DNA of 64,000 nt from Neobacillus thermocopriae (GTDB lineage: Bacteria > Bacillota > Bacilli > Bacillales > Cytobacillaceae): the NCBI RefSeq assembly GCF_010975035.1, contig NZ_JAAIUV010000004.1, positions 124,001 through 188,000 of the forward strand, written 5' to 3'. The notes beneath the pieces were generated by a model. That model was not told where the DNA came from and ran no database searches. It saw only the letters and a list, made by a program, of their open reading frames with translations. The translations under genes were made by a program, and so were the position numbers. Shown piece after piece: positions 8,484-16,333 of the stretch (position 1 is its first letter; every line of letters starts with the position of its first letter).

Positions 8484-9266
8484 TTAGGAAACCATTGTAT
8501 TTTTACTTGATCCTTTCGATTTTTTATCCTTTGAGAACATCCAACCCGCTGCTGCAATCCCTGCTAAAACCACATAAAAAATTACTTTCCAAGCGGTAGA
8601 ATGAGCAAATTCTTCACTTAAGATTCTTAAAGAAGGATGGGAAAGAGTATAAACCGCGAGCTTGACACCAACCCAGCCGACTATCGCAAAGGCGGCAATT
8701 TCCATTCCTGGTTTCTTCTCTAATAGAGTAACAAAAAGGTTAGCGGCAAAACGCATAATGATTAAACCGATCATCCCCCCTGCGAAGATGACTAAAAATT
8801 TCCCTCCATCAAGCCCACCAATGTTTGGAAGTGGAGTATCAGGAAGGACCACTGCCATGGCTACCGCTGCTAAAATCGAATCGACCGCAAAAGCAATGTC
8901 TGCTAATTCCACCTTAAAAACAGTAAGCCAAAACCCACCACCATTTTGAATTATTACTTTTTCTTTCTCGTCTTTTGCTTTCACGATCTTCCGGAAAATA
9001 TGGTTTCCTGACATCCATAACAAATAGATGGCCCCAATGGCTTGAACTTGCCACACATCGACAAGATATGAAATGGCAAATAATGAGGCAAAACGGAAAG
9101 CAAAGGCACCAGCTAATCCATAAAACAATGCCTTCTTTCTTTTCTCTACTGGAAGATGCTTCACAATGATAGCTAGAACTAAGGCATTGTCTGCTGCAAG
9201 TAATCCCTCTAAAACGACTAATACAACTAAAACCCAAGCATACTCCATAAAAATCGATAATTCCAT
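8484..9266 (-). CDS. ykoY: TerC-family membrane protein, probable Mn2+ exporter
   Basis: A 260-residue membrane protein with about seven helices. The two TerC signatures with acidic residues inside membrane helices are visible: GLLAADNALVLA near residue 22 and ELADIAFAVDSILAAV near residue 120. Such proteins (YkoY/MeeY and YceF/MeeF in B. subtilis) move manganese across the membrane. GGGGGAATTGGCT supports ATG 9266. The gene is preceded by a yybP-ykoY manganese riboswitch with tandem terminator hairpins, which fits induction by excess Mn2+. The choice of symbol rests on that riboswitch and overall similarity. Confidence 0.85.
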   Translation of the reverse strand: MELSIFMEYAWVLVVLVVLEGLLAADNALVLAIIVKHLPVEKRKKALFYGLAGAFAFRFASLFAISYLVDVWQVQAIGAIYLLWMSGNHIFRKIVKAKDEKEKVIIQNGGGFWLTVFKVELADIAFAVDSILAAVAMAVVLPDTPLPNIGGLDGGKFLVIFAGGMIGLIIMRFAANLFVTLLEKKPGMEIAAFAIVGWVGVKLAVYTLSHPSLRILSEEFAHSTAWKVIFYVVLAGIAAAGWMFSKDKKSKGSSKNTMVS

Positions 9267-9332
9267 AGCCAATTCCCCCTATTATAAATAGTTTTTAAAA
9301 CTATTTCCTTGGGCTCGACCATTTCCGAAATC

Positions 9333-9363
9333 AAAAAGGCCTTTACCCATGATGGTAAAGGCC
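9333..9363 (-). terminator. Terminator 2 of the Mn2+ riboswitch
   Basis: On the minus strand GGCCTTTACC (9354-9363) pairs with GGTAAAGGCC (9338-9347), followed by TTTTT. Its left arm is also complementary to the 3' arm of the preceding hairpin (9379-9387), so the hairpins can exchange partners. Confidence 0.85.
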
Positions 9364-9378
9364 ATAATAAACAATAAA

Positions 9379-9489
9379 GACCTTTACCGTAAAAGTAAAG
9401 GTCTTGCTAACAACGATAGATGTTGCCAATAAAGCCGGAGAATGAACTTCTCGAAATGACGACTTTATTGTAGCAGCTACTCCCCTTTA
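9379..9489 (-). promoter_or_regulatory. yybP-ykoY manganese riboswitch
   Basis: The minus-strand transcript opens with TAAAGGGGAGTAGC, continues through GTCGTCATTTC and CGGCTTTATTGGCAACATC, and closes with GCAAGACCTTTAC. P1 is TAAAGG (9484-9489) with CCTTTA (9396-9401). The same 3' strand of P1 can instead pair with GTAAAGGTC at 9379-9387, giving a nine-bp hairpin followed by a U-rich stretch. These are mutually exclusive states, as expected for the Mn2+-activated yybP-ykoY class. Confidence 0.9.
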
Positions 9490-9513
9490 TAAAGGAAATA
9501 TTTTATTAATACT

Positions 9514-9542
9514 ATTATATGTAAGTCGTTCCAAAATGGCAA
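9514..9542 (-). promoter_or_regulatory. Probable sigma-A promoter of the riboswitch transcript
   Basis: On the minus strand TTGCCA (9537-9542) and TATAAT (9514-9519) are separated by 17 bases. The inferred start, near 9507, lies about 18 bases upstream of the aptamer. Confidence 0.75.
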
Positions 9543-9761
9543 TACTCTTTTATCCTTTTTTCACATATAAAACATTTCAGTTTCAGACAGTATTTAGCCT
9601 ATCAACATCATCAAAGCCATATCTTTGTCACATTAAAGGCCAATATTCTTAAACTATTCATCTTTCATTCATAAAATGGTCATATTTTCCCGTTATTCTA
9701 TCAATAGGTTCATAAAAGAACCCTTCGACCTCCACCCCCTTTTATATAGATATTCGTTTAA
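9543..9761. other. Intergenic region upstream of the Mn2+ leader
   Basis: I see no gene here in either strand. The only structured item nearby is the strong terminator-like hairpin at 9762-9792, which points rightward and has no gene feeding it. Confidence 0.45.
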
Positions 9762-9792
9762 TTGCCCGGCATTTATGCCGGGTCAATTTTTT
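9762..9792 (+). terminator. Orphan terminator hairpin
   Basis: CCCGGCAT (9765-9772) pairs with ATGCCGGG (9775-9782) and is followed by TCAATTTTTT. It is an intrinsic terminator for rightward transcription, yet no rightward gene precedes it. It may attenuate a leader for the 9867 gene or end a small RNA. Confidence 0.7.
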
Positions 9793-9866
9793 ATGGAAAA
9801 AATGAGTATACTTCCTTTCATCCATGTCAATAACAGTACTAATAAGGGATAAAGGGTGGTAGATAC

Positions 9867-10217
9867 ATGAAGGGAATTTATTTTATCAATGATCGAATTC
9901 AGTTGAATGGACTATCAATAGAAGAAAGCATTGCATTACAAGAAAACTCCATCAAACAATACATGACTAGCCGAAAAATCCAGAGCGTAAAATTAAACCC
10001 ATATCAGTTAAACGATTATTATACGATTCCTCATGCACTATTATATGATTTAAAAAAGGAAAAAATGATTTTCGATTGTTTCATCTATTATTCAGAACAA
10101 GTAATGGAAAAATTTATTTATACATATCCCGCAAAATGGCTTATTTTAAAAAGCTTTTTCAAAGAGATGATCTCCATTGAAAAACAAAATGATTTGAATA
10201 TTCAAAAGGTCATTTAA
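9867..10217 (+). CDS. Conserved hypothetical protein
   Basis: A 116-residue soluble protein beginning MKGIYFINDRIQLNG. It is rich in Lys, Ile and aromatic residues, with no signal peptide or membrane helix. The phrase YYTIPHALLYDLKKEK followed by a C-terminal WLILKSFFKEM helix gives an alpha/beta impression, but I cannot assign a family or activity. AAAGGGTGG lies ahead of the ATG. A good terminator follows at 10235-10261, so it is probably transcribed alone. Confidence 0.75.
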   Translation: MKGIYFINDRIQLNGLSIEESIALQENSIKQYMTSRKIQSVKLNPYQLNDYYTIPHALLYDLKKEKMIFDCFIYYSEQVMEKFIYTYPAKWLILKSFFKEMISIEKQNDLNIQKVI

Positions 10218-10234
10218 TGAAGAAGTTGGAAATG

Positions 10235-10261
10235 AAAATCCGCTTATAGGAGGCGGATTTT
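10235..10261 (+). terminator. Terminator after the 9867 gene
   Basis: AAAATCCGC and GCGGATTTT form a nine-bp stem followed by TCTGTATTT. Any transcript of the following small ORF and corA-like gene must read through it or start inside or just after it. Confidence 0.8.
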
Positions 10262-10279
10262 CTGTATTTAAGGGACTAC

Positions 10280-10423
10280 TTGATCGATATGACTGTCCAA
10301 ACCATACCTATTGGTTTCGGCATGTGGTTTGAAAAATCCGTTGAGTGCTTAGTAACTGTTGAAACTAAAGCATTCATAGATTTTTTCCACATGAAAGCAA
10401 ATGATGAAGGTGTTGAACCATGA
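10280..10423 (+). CDS. Possible 47-residue upstream ORF coupled to the CorA gene
   Basis: A TTG at 10280 with AAGGG five bases upstream opens a 47-codon frame; an inner ATG lies at 10289. The product has no membrane helix and no family I know. Its TGA stop (10421-10423) overlaps the ATG of the CorA-like gene in an ATGA junction, the arrangement used for translational coupling. It could be a regulatory leader peptide or a small protein of its own. The lack of room for a promoter after the terminator at 10235-10261 is a reason for doubt. Confidence 0.4.
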   Translation: MIDMTVQTIPIGFGMWFEKSVECLVTVETKAFIDFFHMKANDEGVEP

Positions 10424-11376
10424 TAAACTTTATTGGGATTACAAAAGCAAATACAATTGAAAAACATGATTCCATTGACCGAATAAATATCGAAAACTAT
10501 CAATGGTTTTGGGTTGATTTTAATGAACCGACGATGGAAGAGACAACCCATTTAAGCAATACATTTCGATTTCACGTCCTTGCCATTGAGGATTGTTTAA
10601 ATCAAACACTGCAAAGACCAAAACTAGATTATTACGATAATTACACATTTTTTATTACTCATACGGTTCGTGGTGGAGAATCAGAGGTTATTAAAGAAGA
10701 ATTAGATTTTTTTATTAGTGAAAATTTTATGGTTACGTTTCATCTTCATCCATCCATTGAAGTGACAGAAGTATTTTCGAGACTAGCAATGCAAAAAGAC
10801 ATTCAAAATATGACAACACAACATGTTTTTTATGAACTACTAGATAAGATCGTAGACAATTATTTTCCCGTCATCTATAAAATTGAGGATAAACTCGATG
10901 AAATTGAAAACAATACCCTTAATAGACGAATGGATAATTTATTAAATGATCTATTTGAAACAAGATATTTATTATTAACATTAATGCACTCTGTTCATCC
11001 AATGCGTGACCTATTATATCGAATGCTCAACTCCCAACATTTGAAAAATATTCTTAAAAAGAAAGAGTACTTCTCTGACATTTATGATCACTTATTAAAA
11101 TTATCAGACATGGTGATGTCTAATAGGGAAATTACCGCAGACATTAGAGATAATTATCTCTCACTTAATTCACACCAAACAAATAATGTCATGAAAGTTC
11201 TTACGATCATGACTTCCATTTTTGCCCCCTTGACTTTTGTGGCAGGAATCTTTGGTATGAATTTTCACCATATGCCAGAATTGGAATGGGAGTACGGATA
11301 TCCATTTTCCCTTATCTTGATGGGGTTAATTGGTTTAGGGTTGCTCATTTGGTTTAAAAAGAAGAAGTGGTTTTAG
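10420..11376 (+). CDS. CorA-family Mg2+/divalent cation transporter
   Basis: A 318-residue protein of the CorA class. A large cytoplasmic N-terminal domain with long helices (about residues 1-240) precedes two C-terminal membrane helices; the family signature GMN appears as FGMNFHH at the end of the first, followed by an acidic loop (MPELEWEYGY) and a second helix ending in KKKKWF. It forms a pentameric Mg2+ (or Co2+/Ni2+) channel. GAAGGTG precedes the ATG, and the start codon overlaps the stop of an upstream small ORF. Which ion it prefers cannot be told from the sequence. Confidence 0.9.
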   Translation: MINFIGITKANTIEKHDSIDRINIENYQWFWVDFNEPTMEETTHLSNTFRFHVLAIEDCLNQTLQRPKLDYYDNYTFFITHTVRGGESEVIKEELDFFISENFMVTFHLHPSIEVTEVFSRLAMQKDIQNMTTQHVFYELLDKIVDNYFPVIYKIEDKLDEIENNTLNRRMDNLLNDLFETRYLLLTLMHSVHPMRDLLYRMLNSQHLKNILKKKEYFSDIYDHLLKLSDMVMSNREITADIRDNYLSLNSHQTNNVMKVLTIMTSIFAPLTFVAGIFGMNFHHMPELEWEYGYPFSLILMGLIGLGLLIWFKKKKWF

Positions 11377-11468
11377 ACCTATCTCTTTTTTGGTTCAATT
11401 CTTGGAACTGGAAATGGAAACCGTTTTTTCTTTACCAGTTATGTCTAGCGCTCCTCATGGCAAAAGGC

Positions 11469-11474
11469 TATAAT
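11469..11474 (+). promoter_or_regulatory. Probable -10 box of tatA
   Basis: TATAAT preceded by GGC lies about 38 bases upstream of the tatA start. No good -35 hexamer is seen at the usual distance, so this is a partial promoter call. Confidence 0.5.
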
Positions 11475-11511
11475 AGACATGTCCGTTCAGTCGTTGAAAG
11501 GAGATGTGTAG

Positions 11512-11715
11512 ATGTTATCAAATATTGGTGTACCCGGATTAATATTAATTCTTGTACTTGCTCTTATTATTTTTGGACCAAATAAACTTCCAGAAATCGG
11601 GCGTGCTTTTGGTCGATCCATTCGTGAATTTAAAAATGCAGCGGATGGAATTACCAATGATATTAAAAATGAAATAAAAGAAGAGATCAAAGAAAGTAAT
11701 AAGGAAAAAGTGTAG
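11512..11715 (+). CDS. tatA: Twin-arginine translocase subunit TatA
   Basis: A 67-residue TatA/E protein. One N-terminal membrane helix (about residues 5-20) is followed by the conserved [14 protein letters not shown] hinge and amphipathic helix, then a charged Lys/Glu-rich tail. TatA oligomers form the pore of the Tat system for folded proteins. GAAAGGAGATG precedes the ATG. In B. subtilis tatA genes often pair with tatC; here tatA stands alone and ends at a terminator, so TatC must be encoded elsewhere. Confidence 0.93.
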   Translation: MLSNIGVPGLILILVLALIIFGPNKLPEIGRAFGRSIREFKNAADGITNDIKNEIKEEIKESNKEKV

Positions 11716-11734
11716 TTAAAAAAATGAGGAATGA

Positions 11735-11780
11735 ACGGAGCTGTCCAATAAAAAGGTTGTTGAACAGCTCCGTAGTTTTT
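11735..11780. terminator. Bidirectional terminator
   Basis: ACGGAGCTGT pairs with ACAGCTCCGT (10 bp), with TTTTT to the right and an A-rich stretch to the left. It sits between the convergent tatA and the small minus-strand gene. Confidence 0.88.
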
Positions 11781-11905
11781 CATCGTCTTGACTTATCCGC
11801 TAAAGCTTGAAATTGATTCTTTAATTTTTTACGTGCATTCTCATTGCGTAGCAAATAAGCGGCTCCAAGTGCCAAAGTGGCCATCATTAAATTTTTTCTA
11901 GCCAT
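11780..11905 (-). CDS. Small 41-residue protein with one hydrophobic helix
   Basis: A short frame on the minus strand starts at ATG 11905, seven to twelve bases after AAGGGGGGATTAG, a strong ribosome binding site. The product has a basic start (MARKN), an Ala/Leu/Met-rich segment of about 13 residues that could cross or touch the membrane, and a basic C-terminal helix rich in Lys, Arg and Gln. The strong site and flanking terminators (11735-11780 on one side, 11969-12011 on the other) support a real gene. Function unknown. Confidence 0.7.
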   Translation of the reverse strand: MARKNLMMATLALGAAYLLRNENARKKLKNQFQALADKSRR

Positions 11906-11968
11906 GAACTAATCCCCCCTTAACATTTTCATCTCTATCTTACCCTTCTTTCATCTGTTTCACTCCAT

Positions 11969-12011
11969 AAAAAAAAAGCCAAGTCCCCAGTTTGAAAAGG
12001 GTATTCTTGGC
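11969..12011 (-). terminator. Terminator, minus strand
   Basis: GCCAAG...CCC and GGG...CTTGGC pair around a loop, followed on the minus strand by nine T. It ends leftward transcription coming from the 12.2-kb gene and the fragment next to it. Confidence 0.75.
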
Positions 12012-12020
12012 AAAGTTCAT

Positions 12021-12190
12021 TTAATTCAAAACCATATTCTTTAATTCATTTATATAGTTGTAATGGCTATTGATGAGTGAAAAGTCTAGATAACCTGCAG
12101 AATCGTAGTCAATGAAGGAGTGCAAGCACTTAAAAAGCTCAGCTCCTTTTTCAGAAAACAACTGAAAAGTTTTCCCCAAAAAAACTTTTA
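12021..12190 (-). pseudogene. Possible gene fragment (C-terminal remnant)
   Basis: A minus-strand frame with no start codon or ribosome binding site runs open for about 57 codons to a TAA at 12021, directly before a terminator. The translation looks protein-like (for example FKCLHSFIDYDSAGYLDF) but I do not recognise it. It may be the tail of a lost gene; chance is also possible. Confidence 0.25.
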
Positions 12191-12199
12191 GACAACCTC

Positions 12200-12781
12200 T
12201 TATTGTTGAACCTCTTGATTGCTTTCTAACATTTTTTTCAATTGTTGATTATGTTCTTTCATCTGACCTAGTAACTGATTTAAAAGAACCGGAACTTGTT
12301 TCTCCTCTTTATTCTCTACGGCATTTTTTAAATCATGATACGTTTTCCAATGACCTGTCTTCTTCCCTTCATGAAGCTTATTAAAGAACTCCTCTTTGGT
12401 GATTTTTCCTTCTTCTAATTGTTTCTTTAATTGTTTTATTTTTTCAAACTTCTCTTTTCTCCATTTTTCACGTTTCTCTGCGTTTTCCGGACTCATCCAT
12501 TGTTCACGAAGGTCCTTGCTCTCTTTTAATACTTGCTGCCACTCTGCTTTCTTCTCAGGCGTATATTGATCAACTAAAGATAGAAGCTTTTGTTCCCTTT
12601 CCTCCATCTTTATTTTCCAATCTTTTTGTCTTTCACCATGATGTTTACAAGGTTTTCCCTCACAATCAAAATGATTTTCCAGCTTTTCCTTTTGATTTTC
12701 AGGCACTCCCTGGTTGGCAGCAGCGAAAATAGGTGTTGTTAAAAGGAATCCAATGGATAGTAGAAATATTTTTAGTTTCAT
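12200..12781 (-). CDS. Exported charged coiled-coil protein
   Basis: A 193-residue protein with a clear Sec signal peptide: MKLKIF, a hydrophobic core, then an AAA-type cleavage region near residue 22. The mature part is extremely rich in Lys, Glu and Gln and should be almost all helical and coiled coil. Two Cys close together (CEGKPCKHHGE, about residues 40-49) might bind metal or form a disulfide. The composition recalls periplasmic Spy/CpxP-like or DUF2680-type proteins, but I cannot name a family. AGGGAGATTACC precedes the ATG. Confidence 0.75.
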   Translation of the reverse strand: MKLKIFLLSIGFLLTTPIFAAANQGVPENQKEKLENHFDCEGKPCKHHGERQKDWKIKMEEREQKLLSLVDQYTPEKKAEWQQVLKESKDLREQWMSPENAEKREKWRKEKFEKIKQLKKQLEEGKITKEEFFNKLHEGKKTGHWKTYHDLKNAVENKEEKQVPVLLNQLLGQMKEHNQQLKKMLESNQEVQQ

Positions 12782-13181
12782 GGTAATCTCCCTTCTTTTT
12801 GTTGTTAAATAAATCCAATTGCTTGATGAAGTTAGATTACCCAGTTTTTTAAAAAATCATTAATCCATTTTGTTATTATTTTCAAAAAATCGATAAAGGT
12901 GGTCATATTACGGATAAAAGTTAACTTTTTGGTGAAAATAAAAAAACAGCTTTCTGCCTATATCCCATTGTAGTTATGATGGAAAAAAATTCACTTGTTT
13001 ATTTTTGGTTAAATAAAAGTTAAAATCATTAGAACTTTCATTTTTTCTGAAGTTCTAATTATCTTATTGCTTTATACCATTAACCGCCCGTTACTGTATT
13101 ATACCTATTATCAAATGACCATTGTATACAAATTCCAATTTTTAAAACTCTTGTTCCAGTCGTAAACTTAATACCACTTTT
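12782..13181. other. Intergenic region with one hairpin
   Basis: No gene is seen. At about 13028-13058 ATTAGAACTT pairs with AAGTTCTAAT around a 12-base loop; it could end transcription of the 13182 gene, though the T run on the minus strand is poor. Confidence 0.45.
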
Positions 13182-13394
13182 TTATATCAGAACACCTATT
13201 ATGCTAAAAATACAACTCATTCCTAAAAAAGTGATTGCAACCTTCATTTTTTTCCTACTTTCATCTACGAATTCGTTGGAAAGGGTATCACCAATTTTTA
13301 GTTTCTTAAAATCATTCCATAACTGATAAAATATGATTAGAGAAGATATGACCAAAACAATCGCTAAAATTGCTAAAAGTATAGACCACTCCAA
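13182..13394 (-). CDS. Small two-helix membrane protein
   Basis: A 70-residue protein with a hydrophobic segment at about residues 4-24 and another at about 52-70, joined by a charged middle part (DFKKLKIGDTLSNEF...RKKMK). The start is TTG 13394, eight bases after AGGAGG. No family is recognised. It probably sits in the cytoplasmic membrane with the charged part on one side. Confidence 0.68.
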   Translation of the reverse strand: MEWSILLAILAIVLVISSLIIFYQLWNDFKKLKIGDTLSNEFVDESRKKMKVAITFLGMSCIFSIIGVLI

Positions 13395-13470
13395 TAAATT
13401 CCCCTCCTAAAAGATATTTCTTTTCCCTAATAAGTTGAATTAGGATTCGTGTGAATTCTGTAAATTGAGT

Positions 13471-13653
13471 TTACCTAAATGTATCATAAGTTTCTGATTC
13501 CTGTAATAAATTTCCACTAATAATAAAATAATTTCTATACTTTCTTGGTGTTTGGAGATTTATCATATTTACAAAACCAATGAAACGTTGTATCCATCCT
13601 TTTAGACGTCCATTCACGGCATAATTTTGGTAAAGCCAAATATTCCTCTTCAA
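13471..13653 (-). CDS. Doubtful short ORF or gene fragment
   Basis: A 60-codon minus-strand frame from a TTG without a ribosome binding site. The translation (such as VNGRLKGWIQRFIGFVNMIN) reads like protein and the frame stays open about ten codons upstream, so it might be the tail of a lost gene. I do not recognise it and give it low weight. Confidence 0.25.
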   Translation of the reverse strand: MKRNIWLYQNYAVNGRLKGWIQRFIGFVNMINLQTPRKYRNYFIISGNLLQESETYDTFR

Positions 13654-13713
13654 GCTTGAAAAATAATGATCAACGTCATTTATTTAAACGGCGATGAAAC
13701 GAATGAAGTGGCA

Positions 13714-13748
13714 AAAAAGAACGTCCAAAAGCGATGCTCTTGGACGTT
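13714..13748 (-). terminator. Terminator of the symporter gene
   Basis: AACGTCCAA and TTGGACGTT form a nine-bp stem, followed on the minus strand by CTTTTTTGCC. It lies just past the stop of the 13761 gene and ends the left arm of the ectoine island. Confidence 0.88.
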
Positions 13749-13760
13749 TCATCTTTTTTT

Positions 13761-15059
13761 CTAGATCATATTTTCTTTTTCTATCATTGTATTTGAATGA
13801 AATTCTGCGATACTTTCCCTATTCACCGTCTTAGGTAGGAAAATAATAGCCGTAATAGCCATTAACGCTGTTCCCATTAAGAAGAAAGCTGGCATTAATT
13901 TATTGCCCGTTGCGGTCTGTAGTGAAGTAATAATAAATGGTGCCCCACCACCAAAAATCGCAGTTGAAATATTATAAGAAATACCATAAGCACTATTTCT
14001 TACTCGATCCGGAAATAGCAGTGGAAGTGTAGAAGGGAATACGCCAATGAATATGGAGACAATAATTCCTAAGGCAAAATATCCAACTAGTGGACCTTCT
14101 TTCATTCCACTTGAAACGAATCCTATAATTGGAATGGCCGTTACGAGCGCTAATAGTGCTGACATTAACAAAAATGGCTTTTTCCCATATCGGTCACTCA
14201 GTTTCCCAAAAGTAGGAATAAGAATCAGCATGAAAACCATTCCCAATGTGGTAACAATTAATGAGTGAAGATTGGATAATCCCACTTGTGTTTCAAAATA
14301 GGAAGGTAAATAGGTCAACAATGTGTAATAAGCACCATTAGCAAAGGCAATACACAAAAATGAGAGCACTAACGGTTTTCTTGCCGTAGTGAGCATTTCA
14401 AGCAACGGCTTTTCTGGCAAGTCATTTTCTTTTTTCATCTTAATAAAGGTTGGTGTATCATCCACTTTAGATCTCACATACATTCCTACTAATGCCAATG
14501 GTAATGAACAAATAAATGGAATCCTCCACCCCCATTCGTGCATCGCATCTGGGCTTAATGTAACGGTTAGAATTACGACAAAGACAGAACCGATAATATA
14601 CCCAAGAAGGGATCCTGCTTCTAGTAAACTCGTTAATAACCCACGACGGGAATCGGGTGCAGCCTCGTTCATAAATACGGATGCTCCCACATATTCTCCT
14701 CCAGCCGCCAGTCCTTGAGCCATACGCATAATAATCAATAGAATAGGAGCCGTTATACCAATAGATTCATAATTCGGAATGAACCCAATAATGGCGGTTG
14801 AACAGGACATTAATAGAATGGTAAAAACCAAGATCTTTTTTCGTCCAAAACGATCACCGATTGAACCGAAAATCATGCCTCCCAACGGTCTGAAAAAGAA
14901 GGAAATGGCGAAAACCGCAAAAGCATAGAGTAATGCTGCTGTACTGCTCCCATGTTCAAAAAACTGTGCACCGATAATTCCAGCAGTGTAACTATAAATT
15001 CCGTACTCATACCATTCGACTAGATTGCCAATTGCCGTTGCTGATGTAGCCTTCTTCAT
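13761..15059 (-). CDS. MFS metabolite:H+ symporter (MHS family)
   Basis: A 432-residue, 12-helix transporter of the metabolite:H+ symporter branch of the major facilitator superfamily, related to ProP and ShiA. The branch marker GNLVEWYEYGIYSY is near the start, and the loop motif GSIGDRFGRKK between helices 2 and 3 is intact, as is its second copy GKLSDRYGKKP in the second half. ProP-type carriers take up proline, betaine and ectoine, so this may be a second entry route for the island's substrate, next to the Ehu importer. It follows doeA in the same direction with a 27-base gap. The substrate is inferred from context. Confidence 0.87.
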   Translation of the reverse strand: MKKATSATAIGNLVEWYEYGIYSYTAGIIGAQFFEHGSSTAALLYAFAVFAISFFFRPLGGMIFGSIGDRFGRKKILVFTILLMSCSTAIIGFIPNYESIGITAPILLIIMRMAQGLAAGGEYVGASVFMNEAAPDSRRGLLTSLLEAGSLLGYIIGSVFVVILTVTLSPDAMHEWGWRIPFICSLPLALVGMYVRSKVDDTPTFIKMKKENDLPEKPLLEMLTTARKPLVLSFLCIAFANGAYYTLLTYLPSYFETQVGLSNLHSLIVTTLGMVFMLILIPTFGKLSDRYGKKPFLLMSALLALVTAIPIIGFVSSGMKEGPLVGYFALGIIVSIFIGVFPSTLPLLFPDRVRNSAYGISYNISTAIFGGGAPFIITSLQTATGNKLMPAFFLMGTALMAITAIIFLPKTVNRESIAEFHSNTMIEKENMI

Positions 15060-15086
15060 ATATGCACCATCCCTTAATAGATTTCC

Positions 15087-16262
15087 CTAAACATATTCCT
15101 TCAAAATCAAGTCTCTTGGCATGCTAGCTAGTGTTTCACATCCATTTTCCGTAATTCTGATAGATTCGCTGACCTCAAAGCCGTAATTATCGAGCCACAG
15201 TCCTGGAATTAGATGAAAGGTCATATTTGGCTTTAAGATGGTTTTATCTCCTTTTCGTATGCTGACAGTGTGTTCACCCCAATCAGGTGGATAATTTAAT
15301 CCCATGGAATAGCCAAGACGGGATTCTTTTACAAAACCGCTTTTTGCAATCGTTTTCCTCCAAGTCTCTTCAATTTCCTCACATGCAATACCAGGTGCTA
15401 TCATATCCAAGCAAGCATTGATTCCTTCCACAGCCACACTTGCAAGGGTTTTCAATTTCTCTGAAGGCTTTCCAATTTGAACGGTTCTTGCTAGTGGTGC
15501 ATGATACCTTTTATAACAGCCTGCAAGTTCTAAAATGACCGCGTCTCCATCTTTATATCGCTCATCAGTCCATGTTAAATGAGGGGTCGATGTCTTTTCT
15601 CCAGACGGAAGTAATGGAACGATGGAAGGATAGTCTCCTCCAAATTCTTCCGTCCCGCTAATTTGTGTGTGAAAAATTTTTGCTGCCACATCACATTCAC
15701 GGACTCCCTCATTAATCATCTCAATCCCCGCCTTCATTGCTTTCTCAGCAATGACTGCGGCACGTTTCATATATTCAATTTCCGTATCTGATTTAATAAG
15801 TCGAACCCAGTTAACTAGTAATGTGGCATCCTTAAATACCGAATTCGGCATTGCTTTTTTTAGTCGCTCCAAACATTTGGCTGTAAAATAATAGTTTTCC
15901 ATTTCCACTCCAATGGAACGGTTTTCTTGTCCAATCTCCTTTAGAAAACCGGCAACAAAATCCATTGGATGCTTTGTTTCCGAATGGACATAATCATCTG
16001 GATATGGAATAATATTATCTCGGTAAAGCCAAGTGGTAACCTTTGCAGCATTGGCATCCATCTCTCGTCCGATCCACATTGGTTGATCCTCATCAATAAT
16101 TAGAATTAACATTTGATGAACATAAAACGACCAACCATTATATCCCGACAAGTAGTAAATATTGCCGGGATCTGTGATGAGTAGGACTTCGATTCCTTTC
16201 TCCATCATCCGTTCTTTCGTTTTCCGTATTCTTTCTTTGTATTCTAATGTGGAAAATGTCAT
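15087..16262 (-). CDS. doeA: Ectoine hydrolase, M24 family (copy 1)
   Basis: A 391-residue protein of the M24 pita-bread fold, closest in layout to DoeA/EutD, which opens the ectoine ring to N-acetyl-2,4-diaminobutyrate. The N-terminal domain has the ITDPGNIYYLSGYNGWSFY segment. In the catalytic half, the metal-ligand signatures of ordinary M24 peptidases are altered: the D-D pair reads LELAGCYKRYHAP, HGxG reads GYSMG, and EPG reads IPG. DoeA/EutD is known to work without metal through a Glu residue, so this supports ectoine hydrolase rather than Xaa-Pro peptidase. ATG 16262 has AAGGAGG ten bases upstream. A paralogue lies at 24522-25697. Confidence 0.85.
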   Translation of the reverse strand: MTFSTLEYKERIRKTKERMMEKGIEVLLITDPGNIYYLSGYNGWSFYVHQMLILIIDEDQPMWIGREMDANAAKVTTWLYRDNIIPYPDDYVHSETKHPMDFVAGFLKEIGQENRSIGVEMENYYFTAKCLERLKKAMPNSVFKDATLLVNWVRLIKSDTEIEYMKRAAVIAEKAMKAGIEMINEGVRECDVAAKIFHTQISGTEEFGGDYPSIVPLLPSGEKTSTPHLTWTDERYKDGDAVILELAGCYKRYHAPLARTVQIGKPSEKLKTLASVAVEGINACLDMIAPGIACEEIEETWRKTIAKSGFVKESRLGYSMGLNYPPDWGEHTVSIRKGDKTILKPNMTFHLIPGLWLDNYGFEVSESIRITENGCETLASMPRDLILKEYV

Positions 16263-16333
16263 ATGCAAAAATCCTCCTTACCTTCCACCCATCACAAATT
16301 TACAATATAAACTCAATATTCTGAAAAATAATT

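Noticed and set aside
10276..10551. 91-codon minus-strand frame across the CorA-like start
   Set aside because: It lies opposite the CorA-like coding sequence, has no ribosome binding site and no recognisable product.
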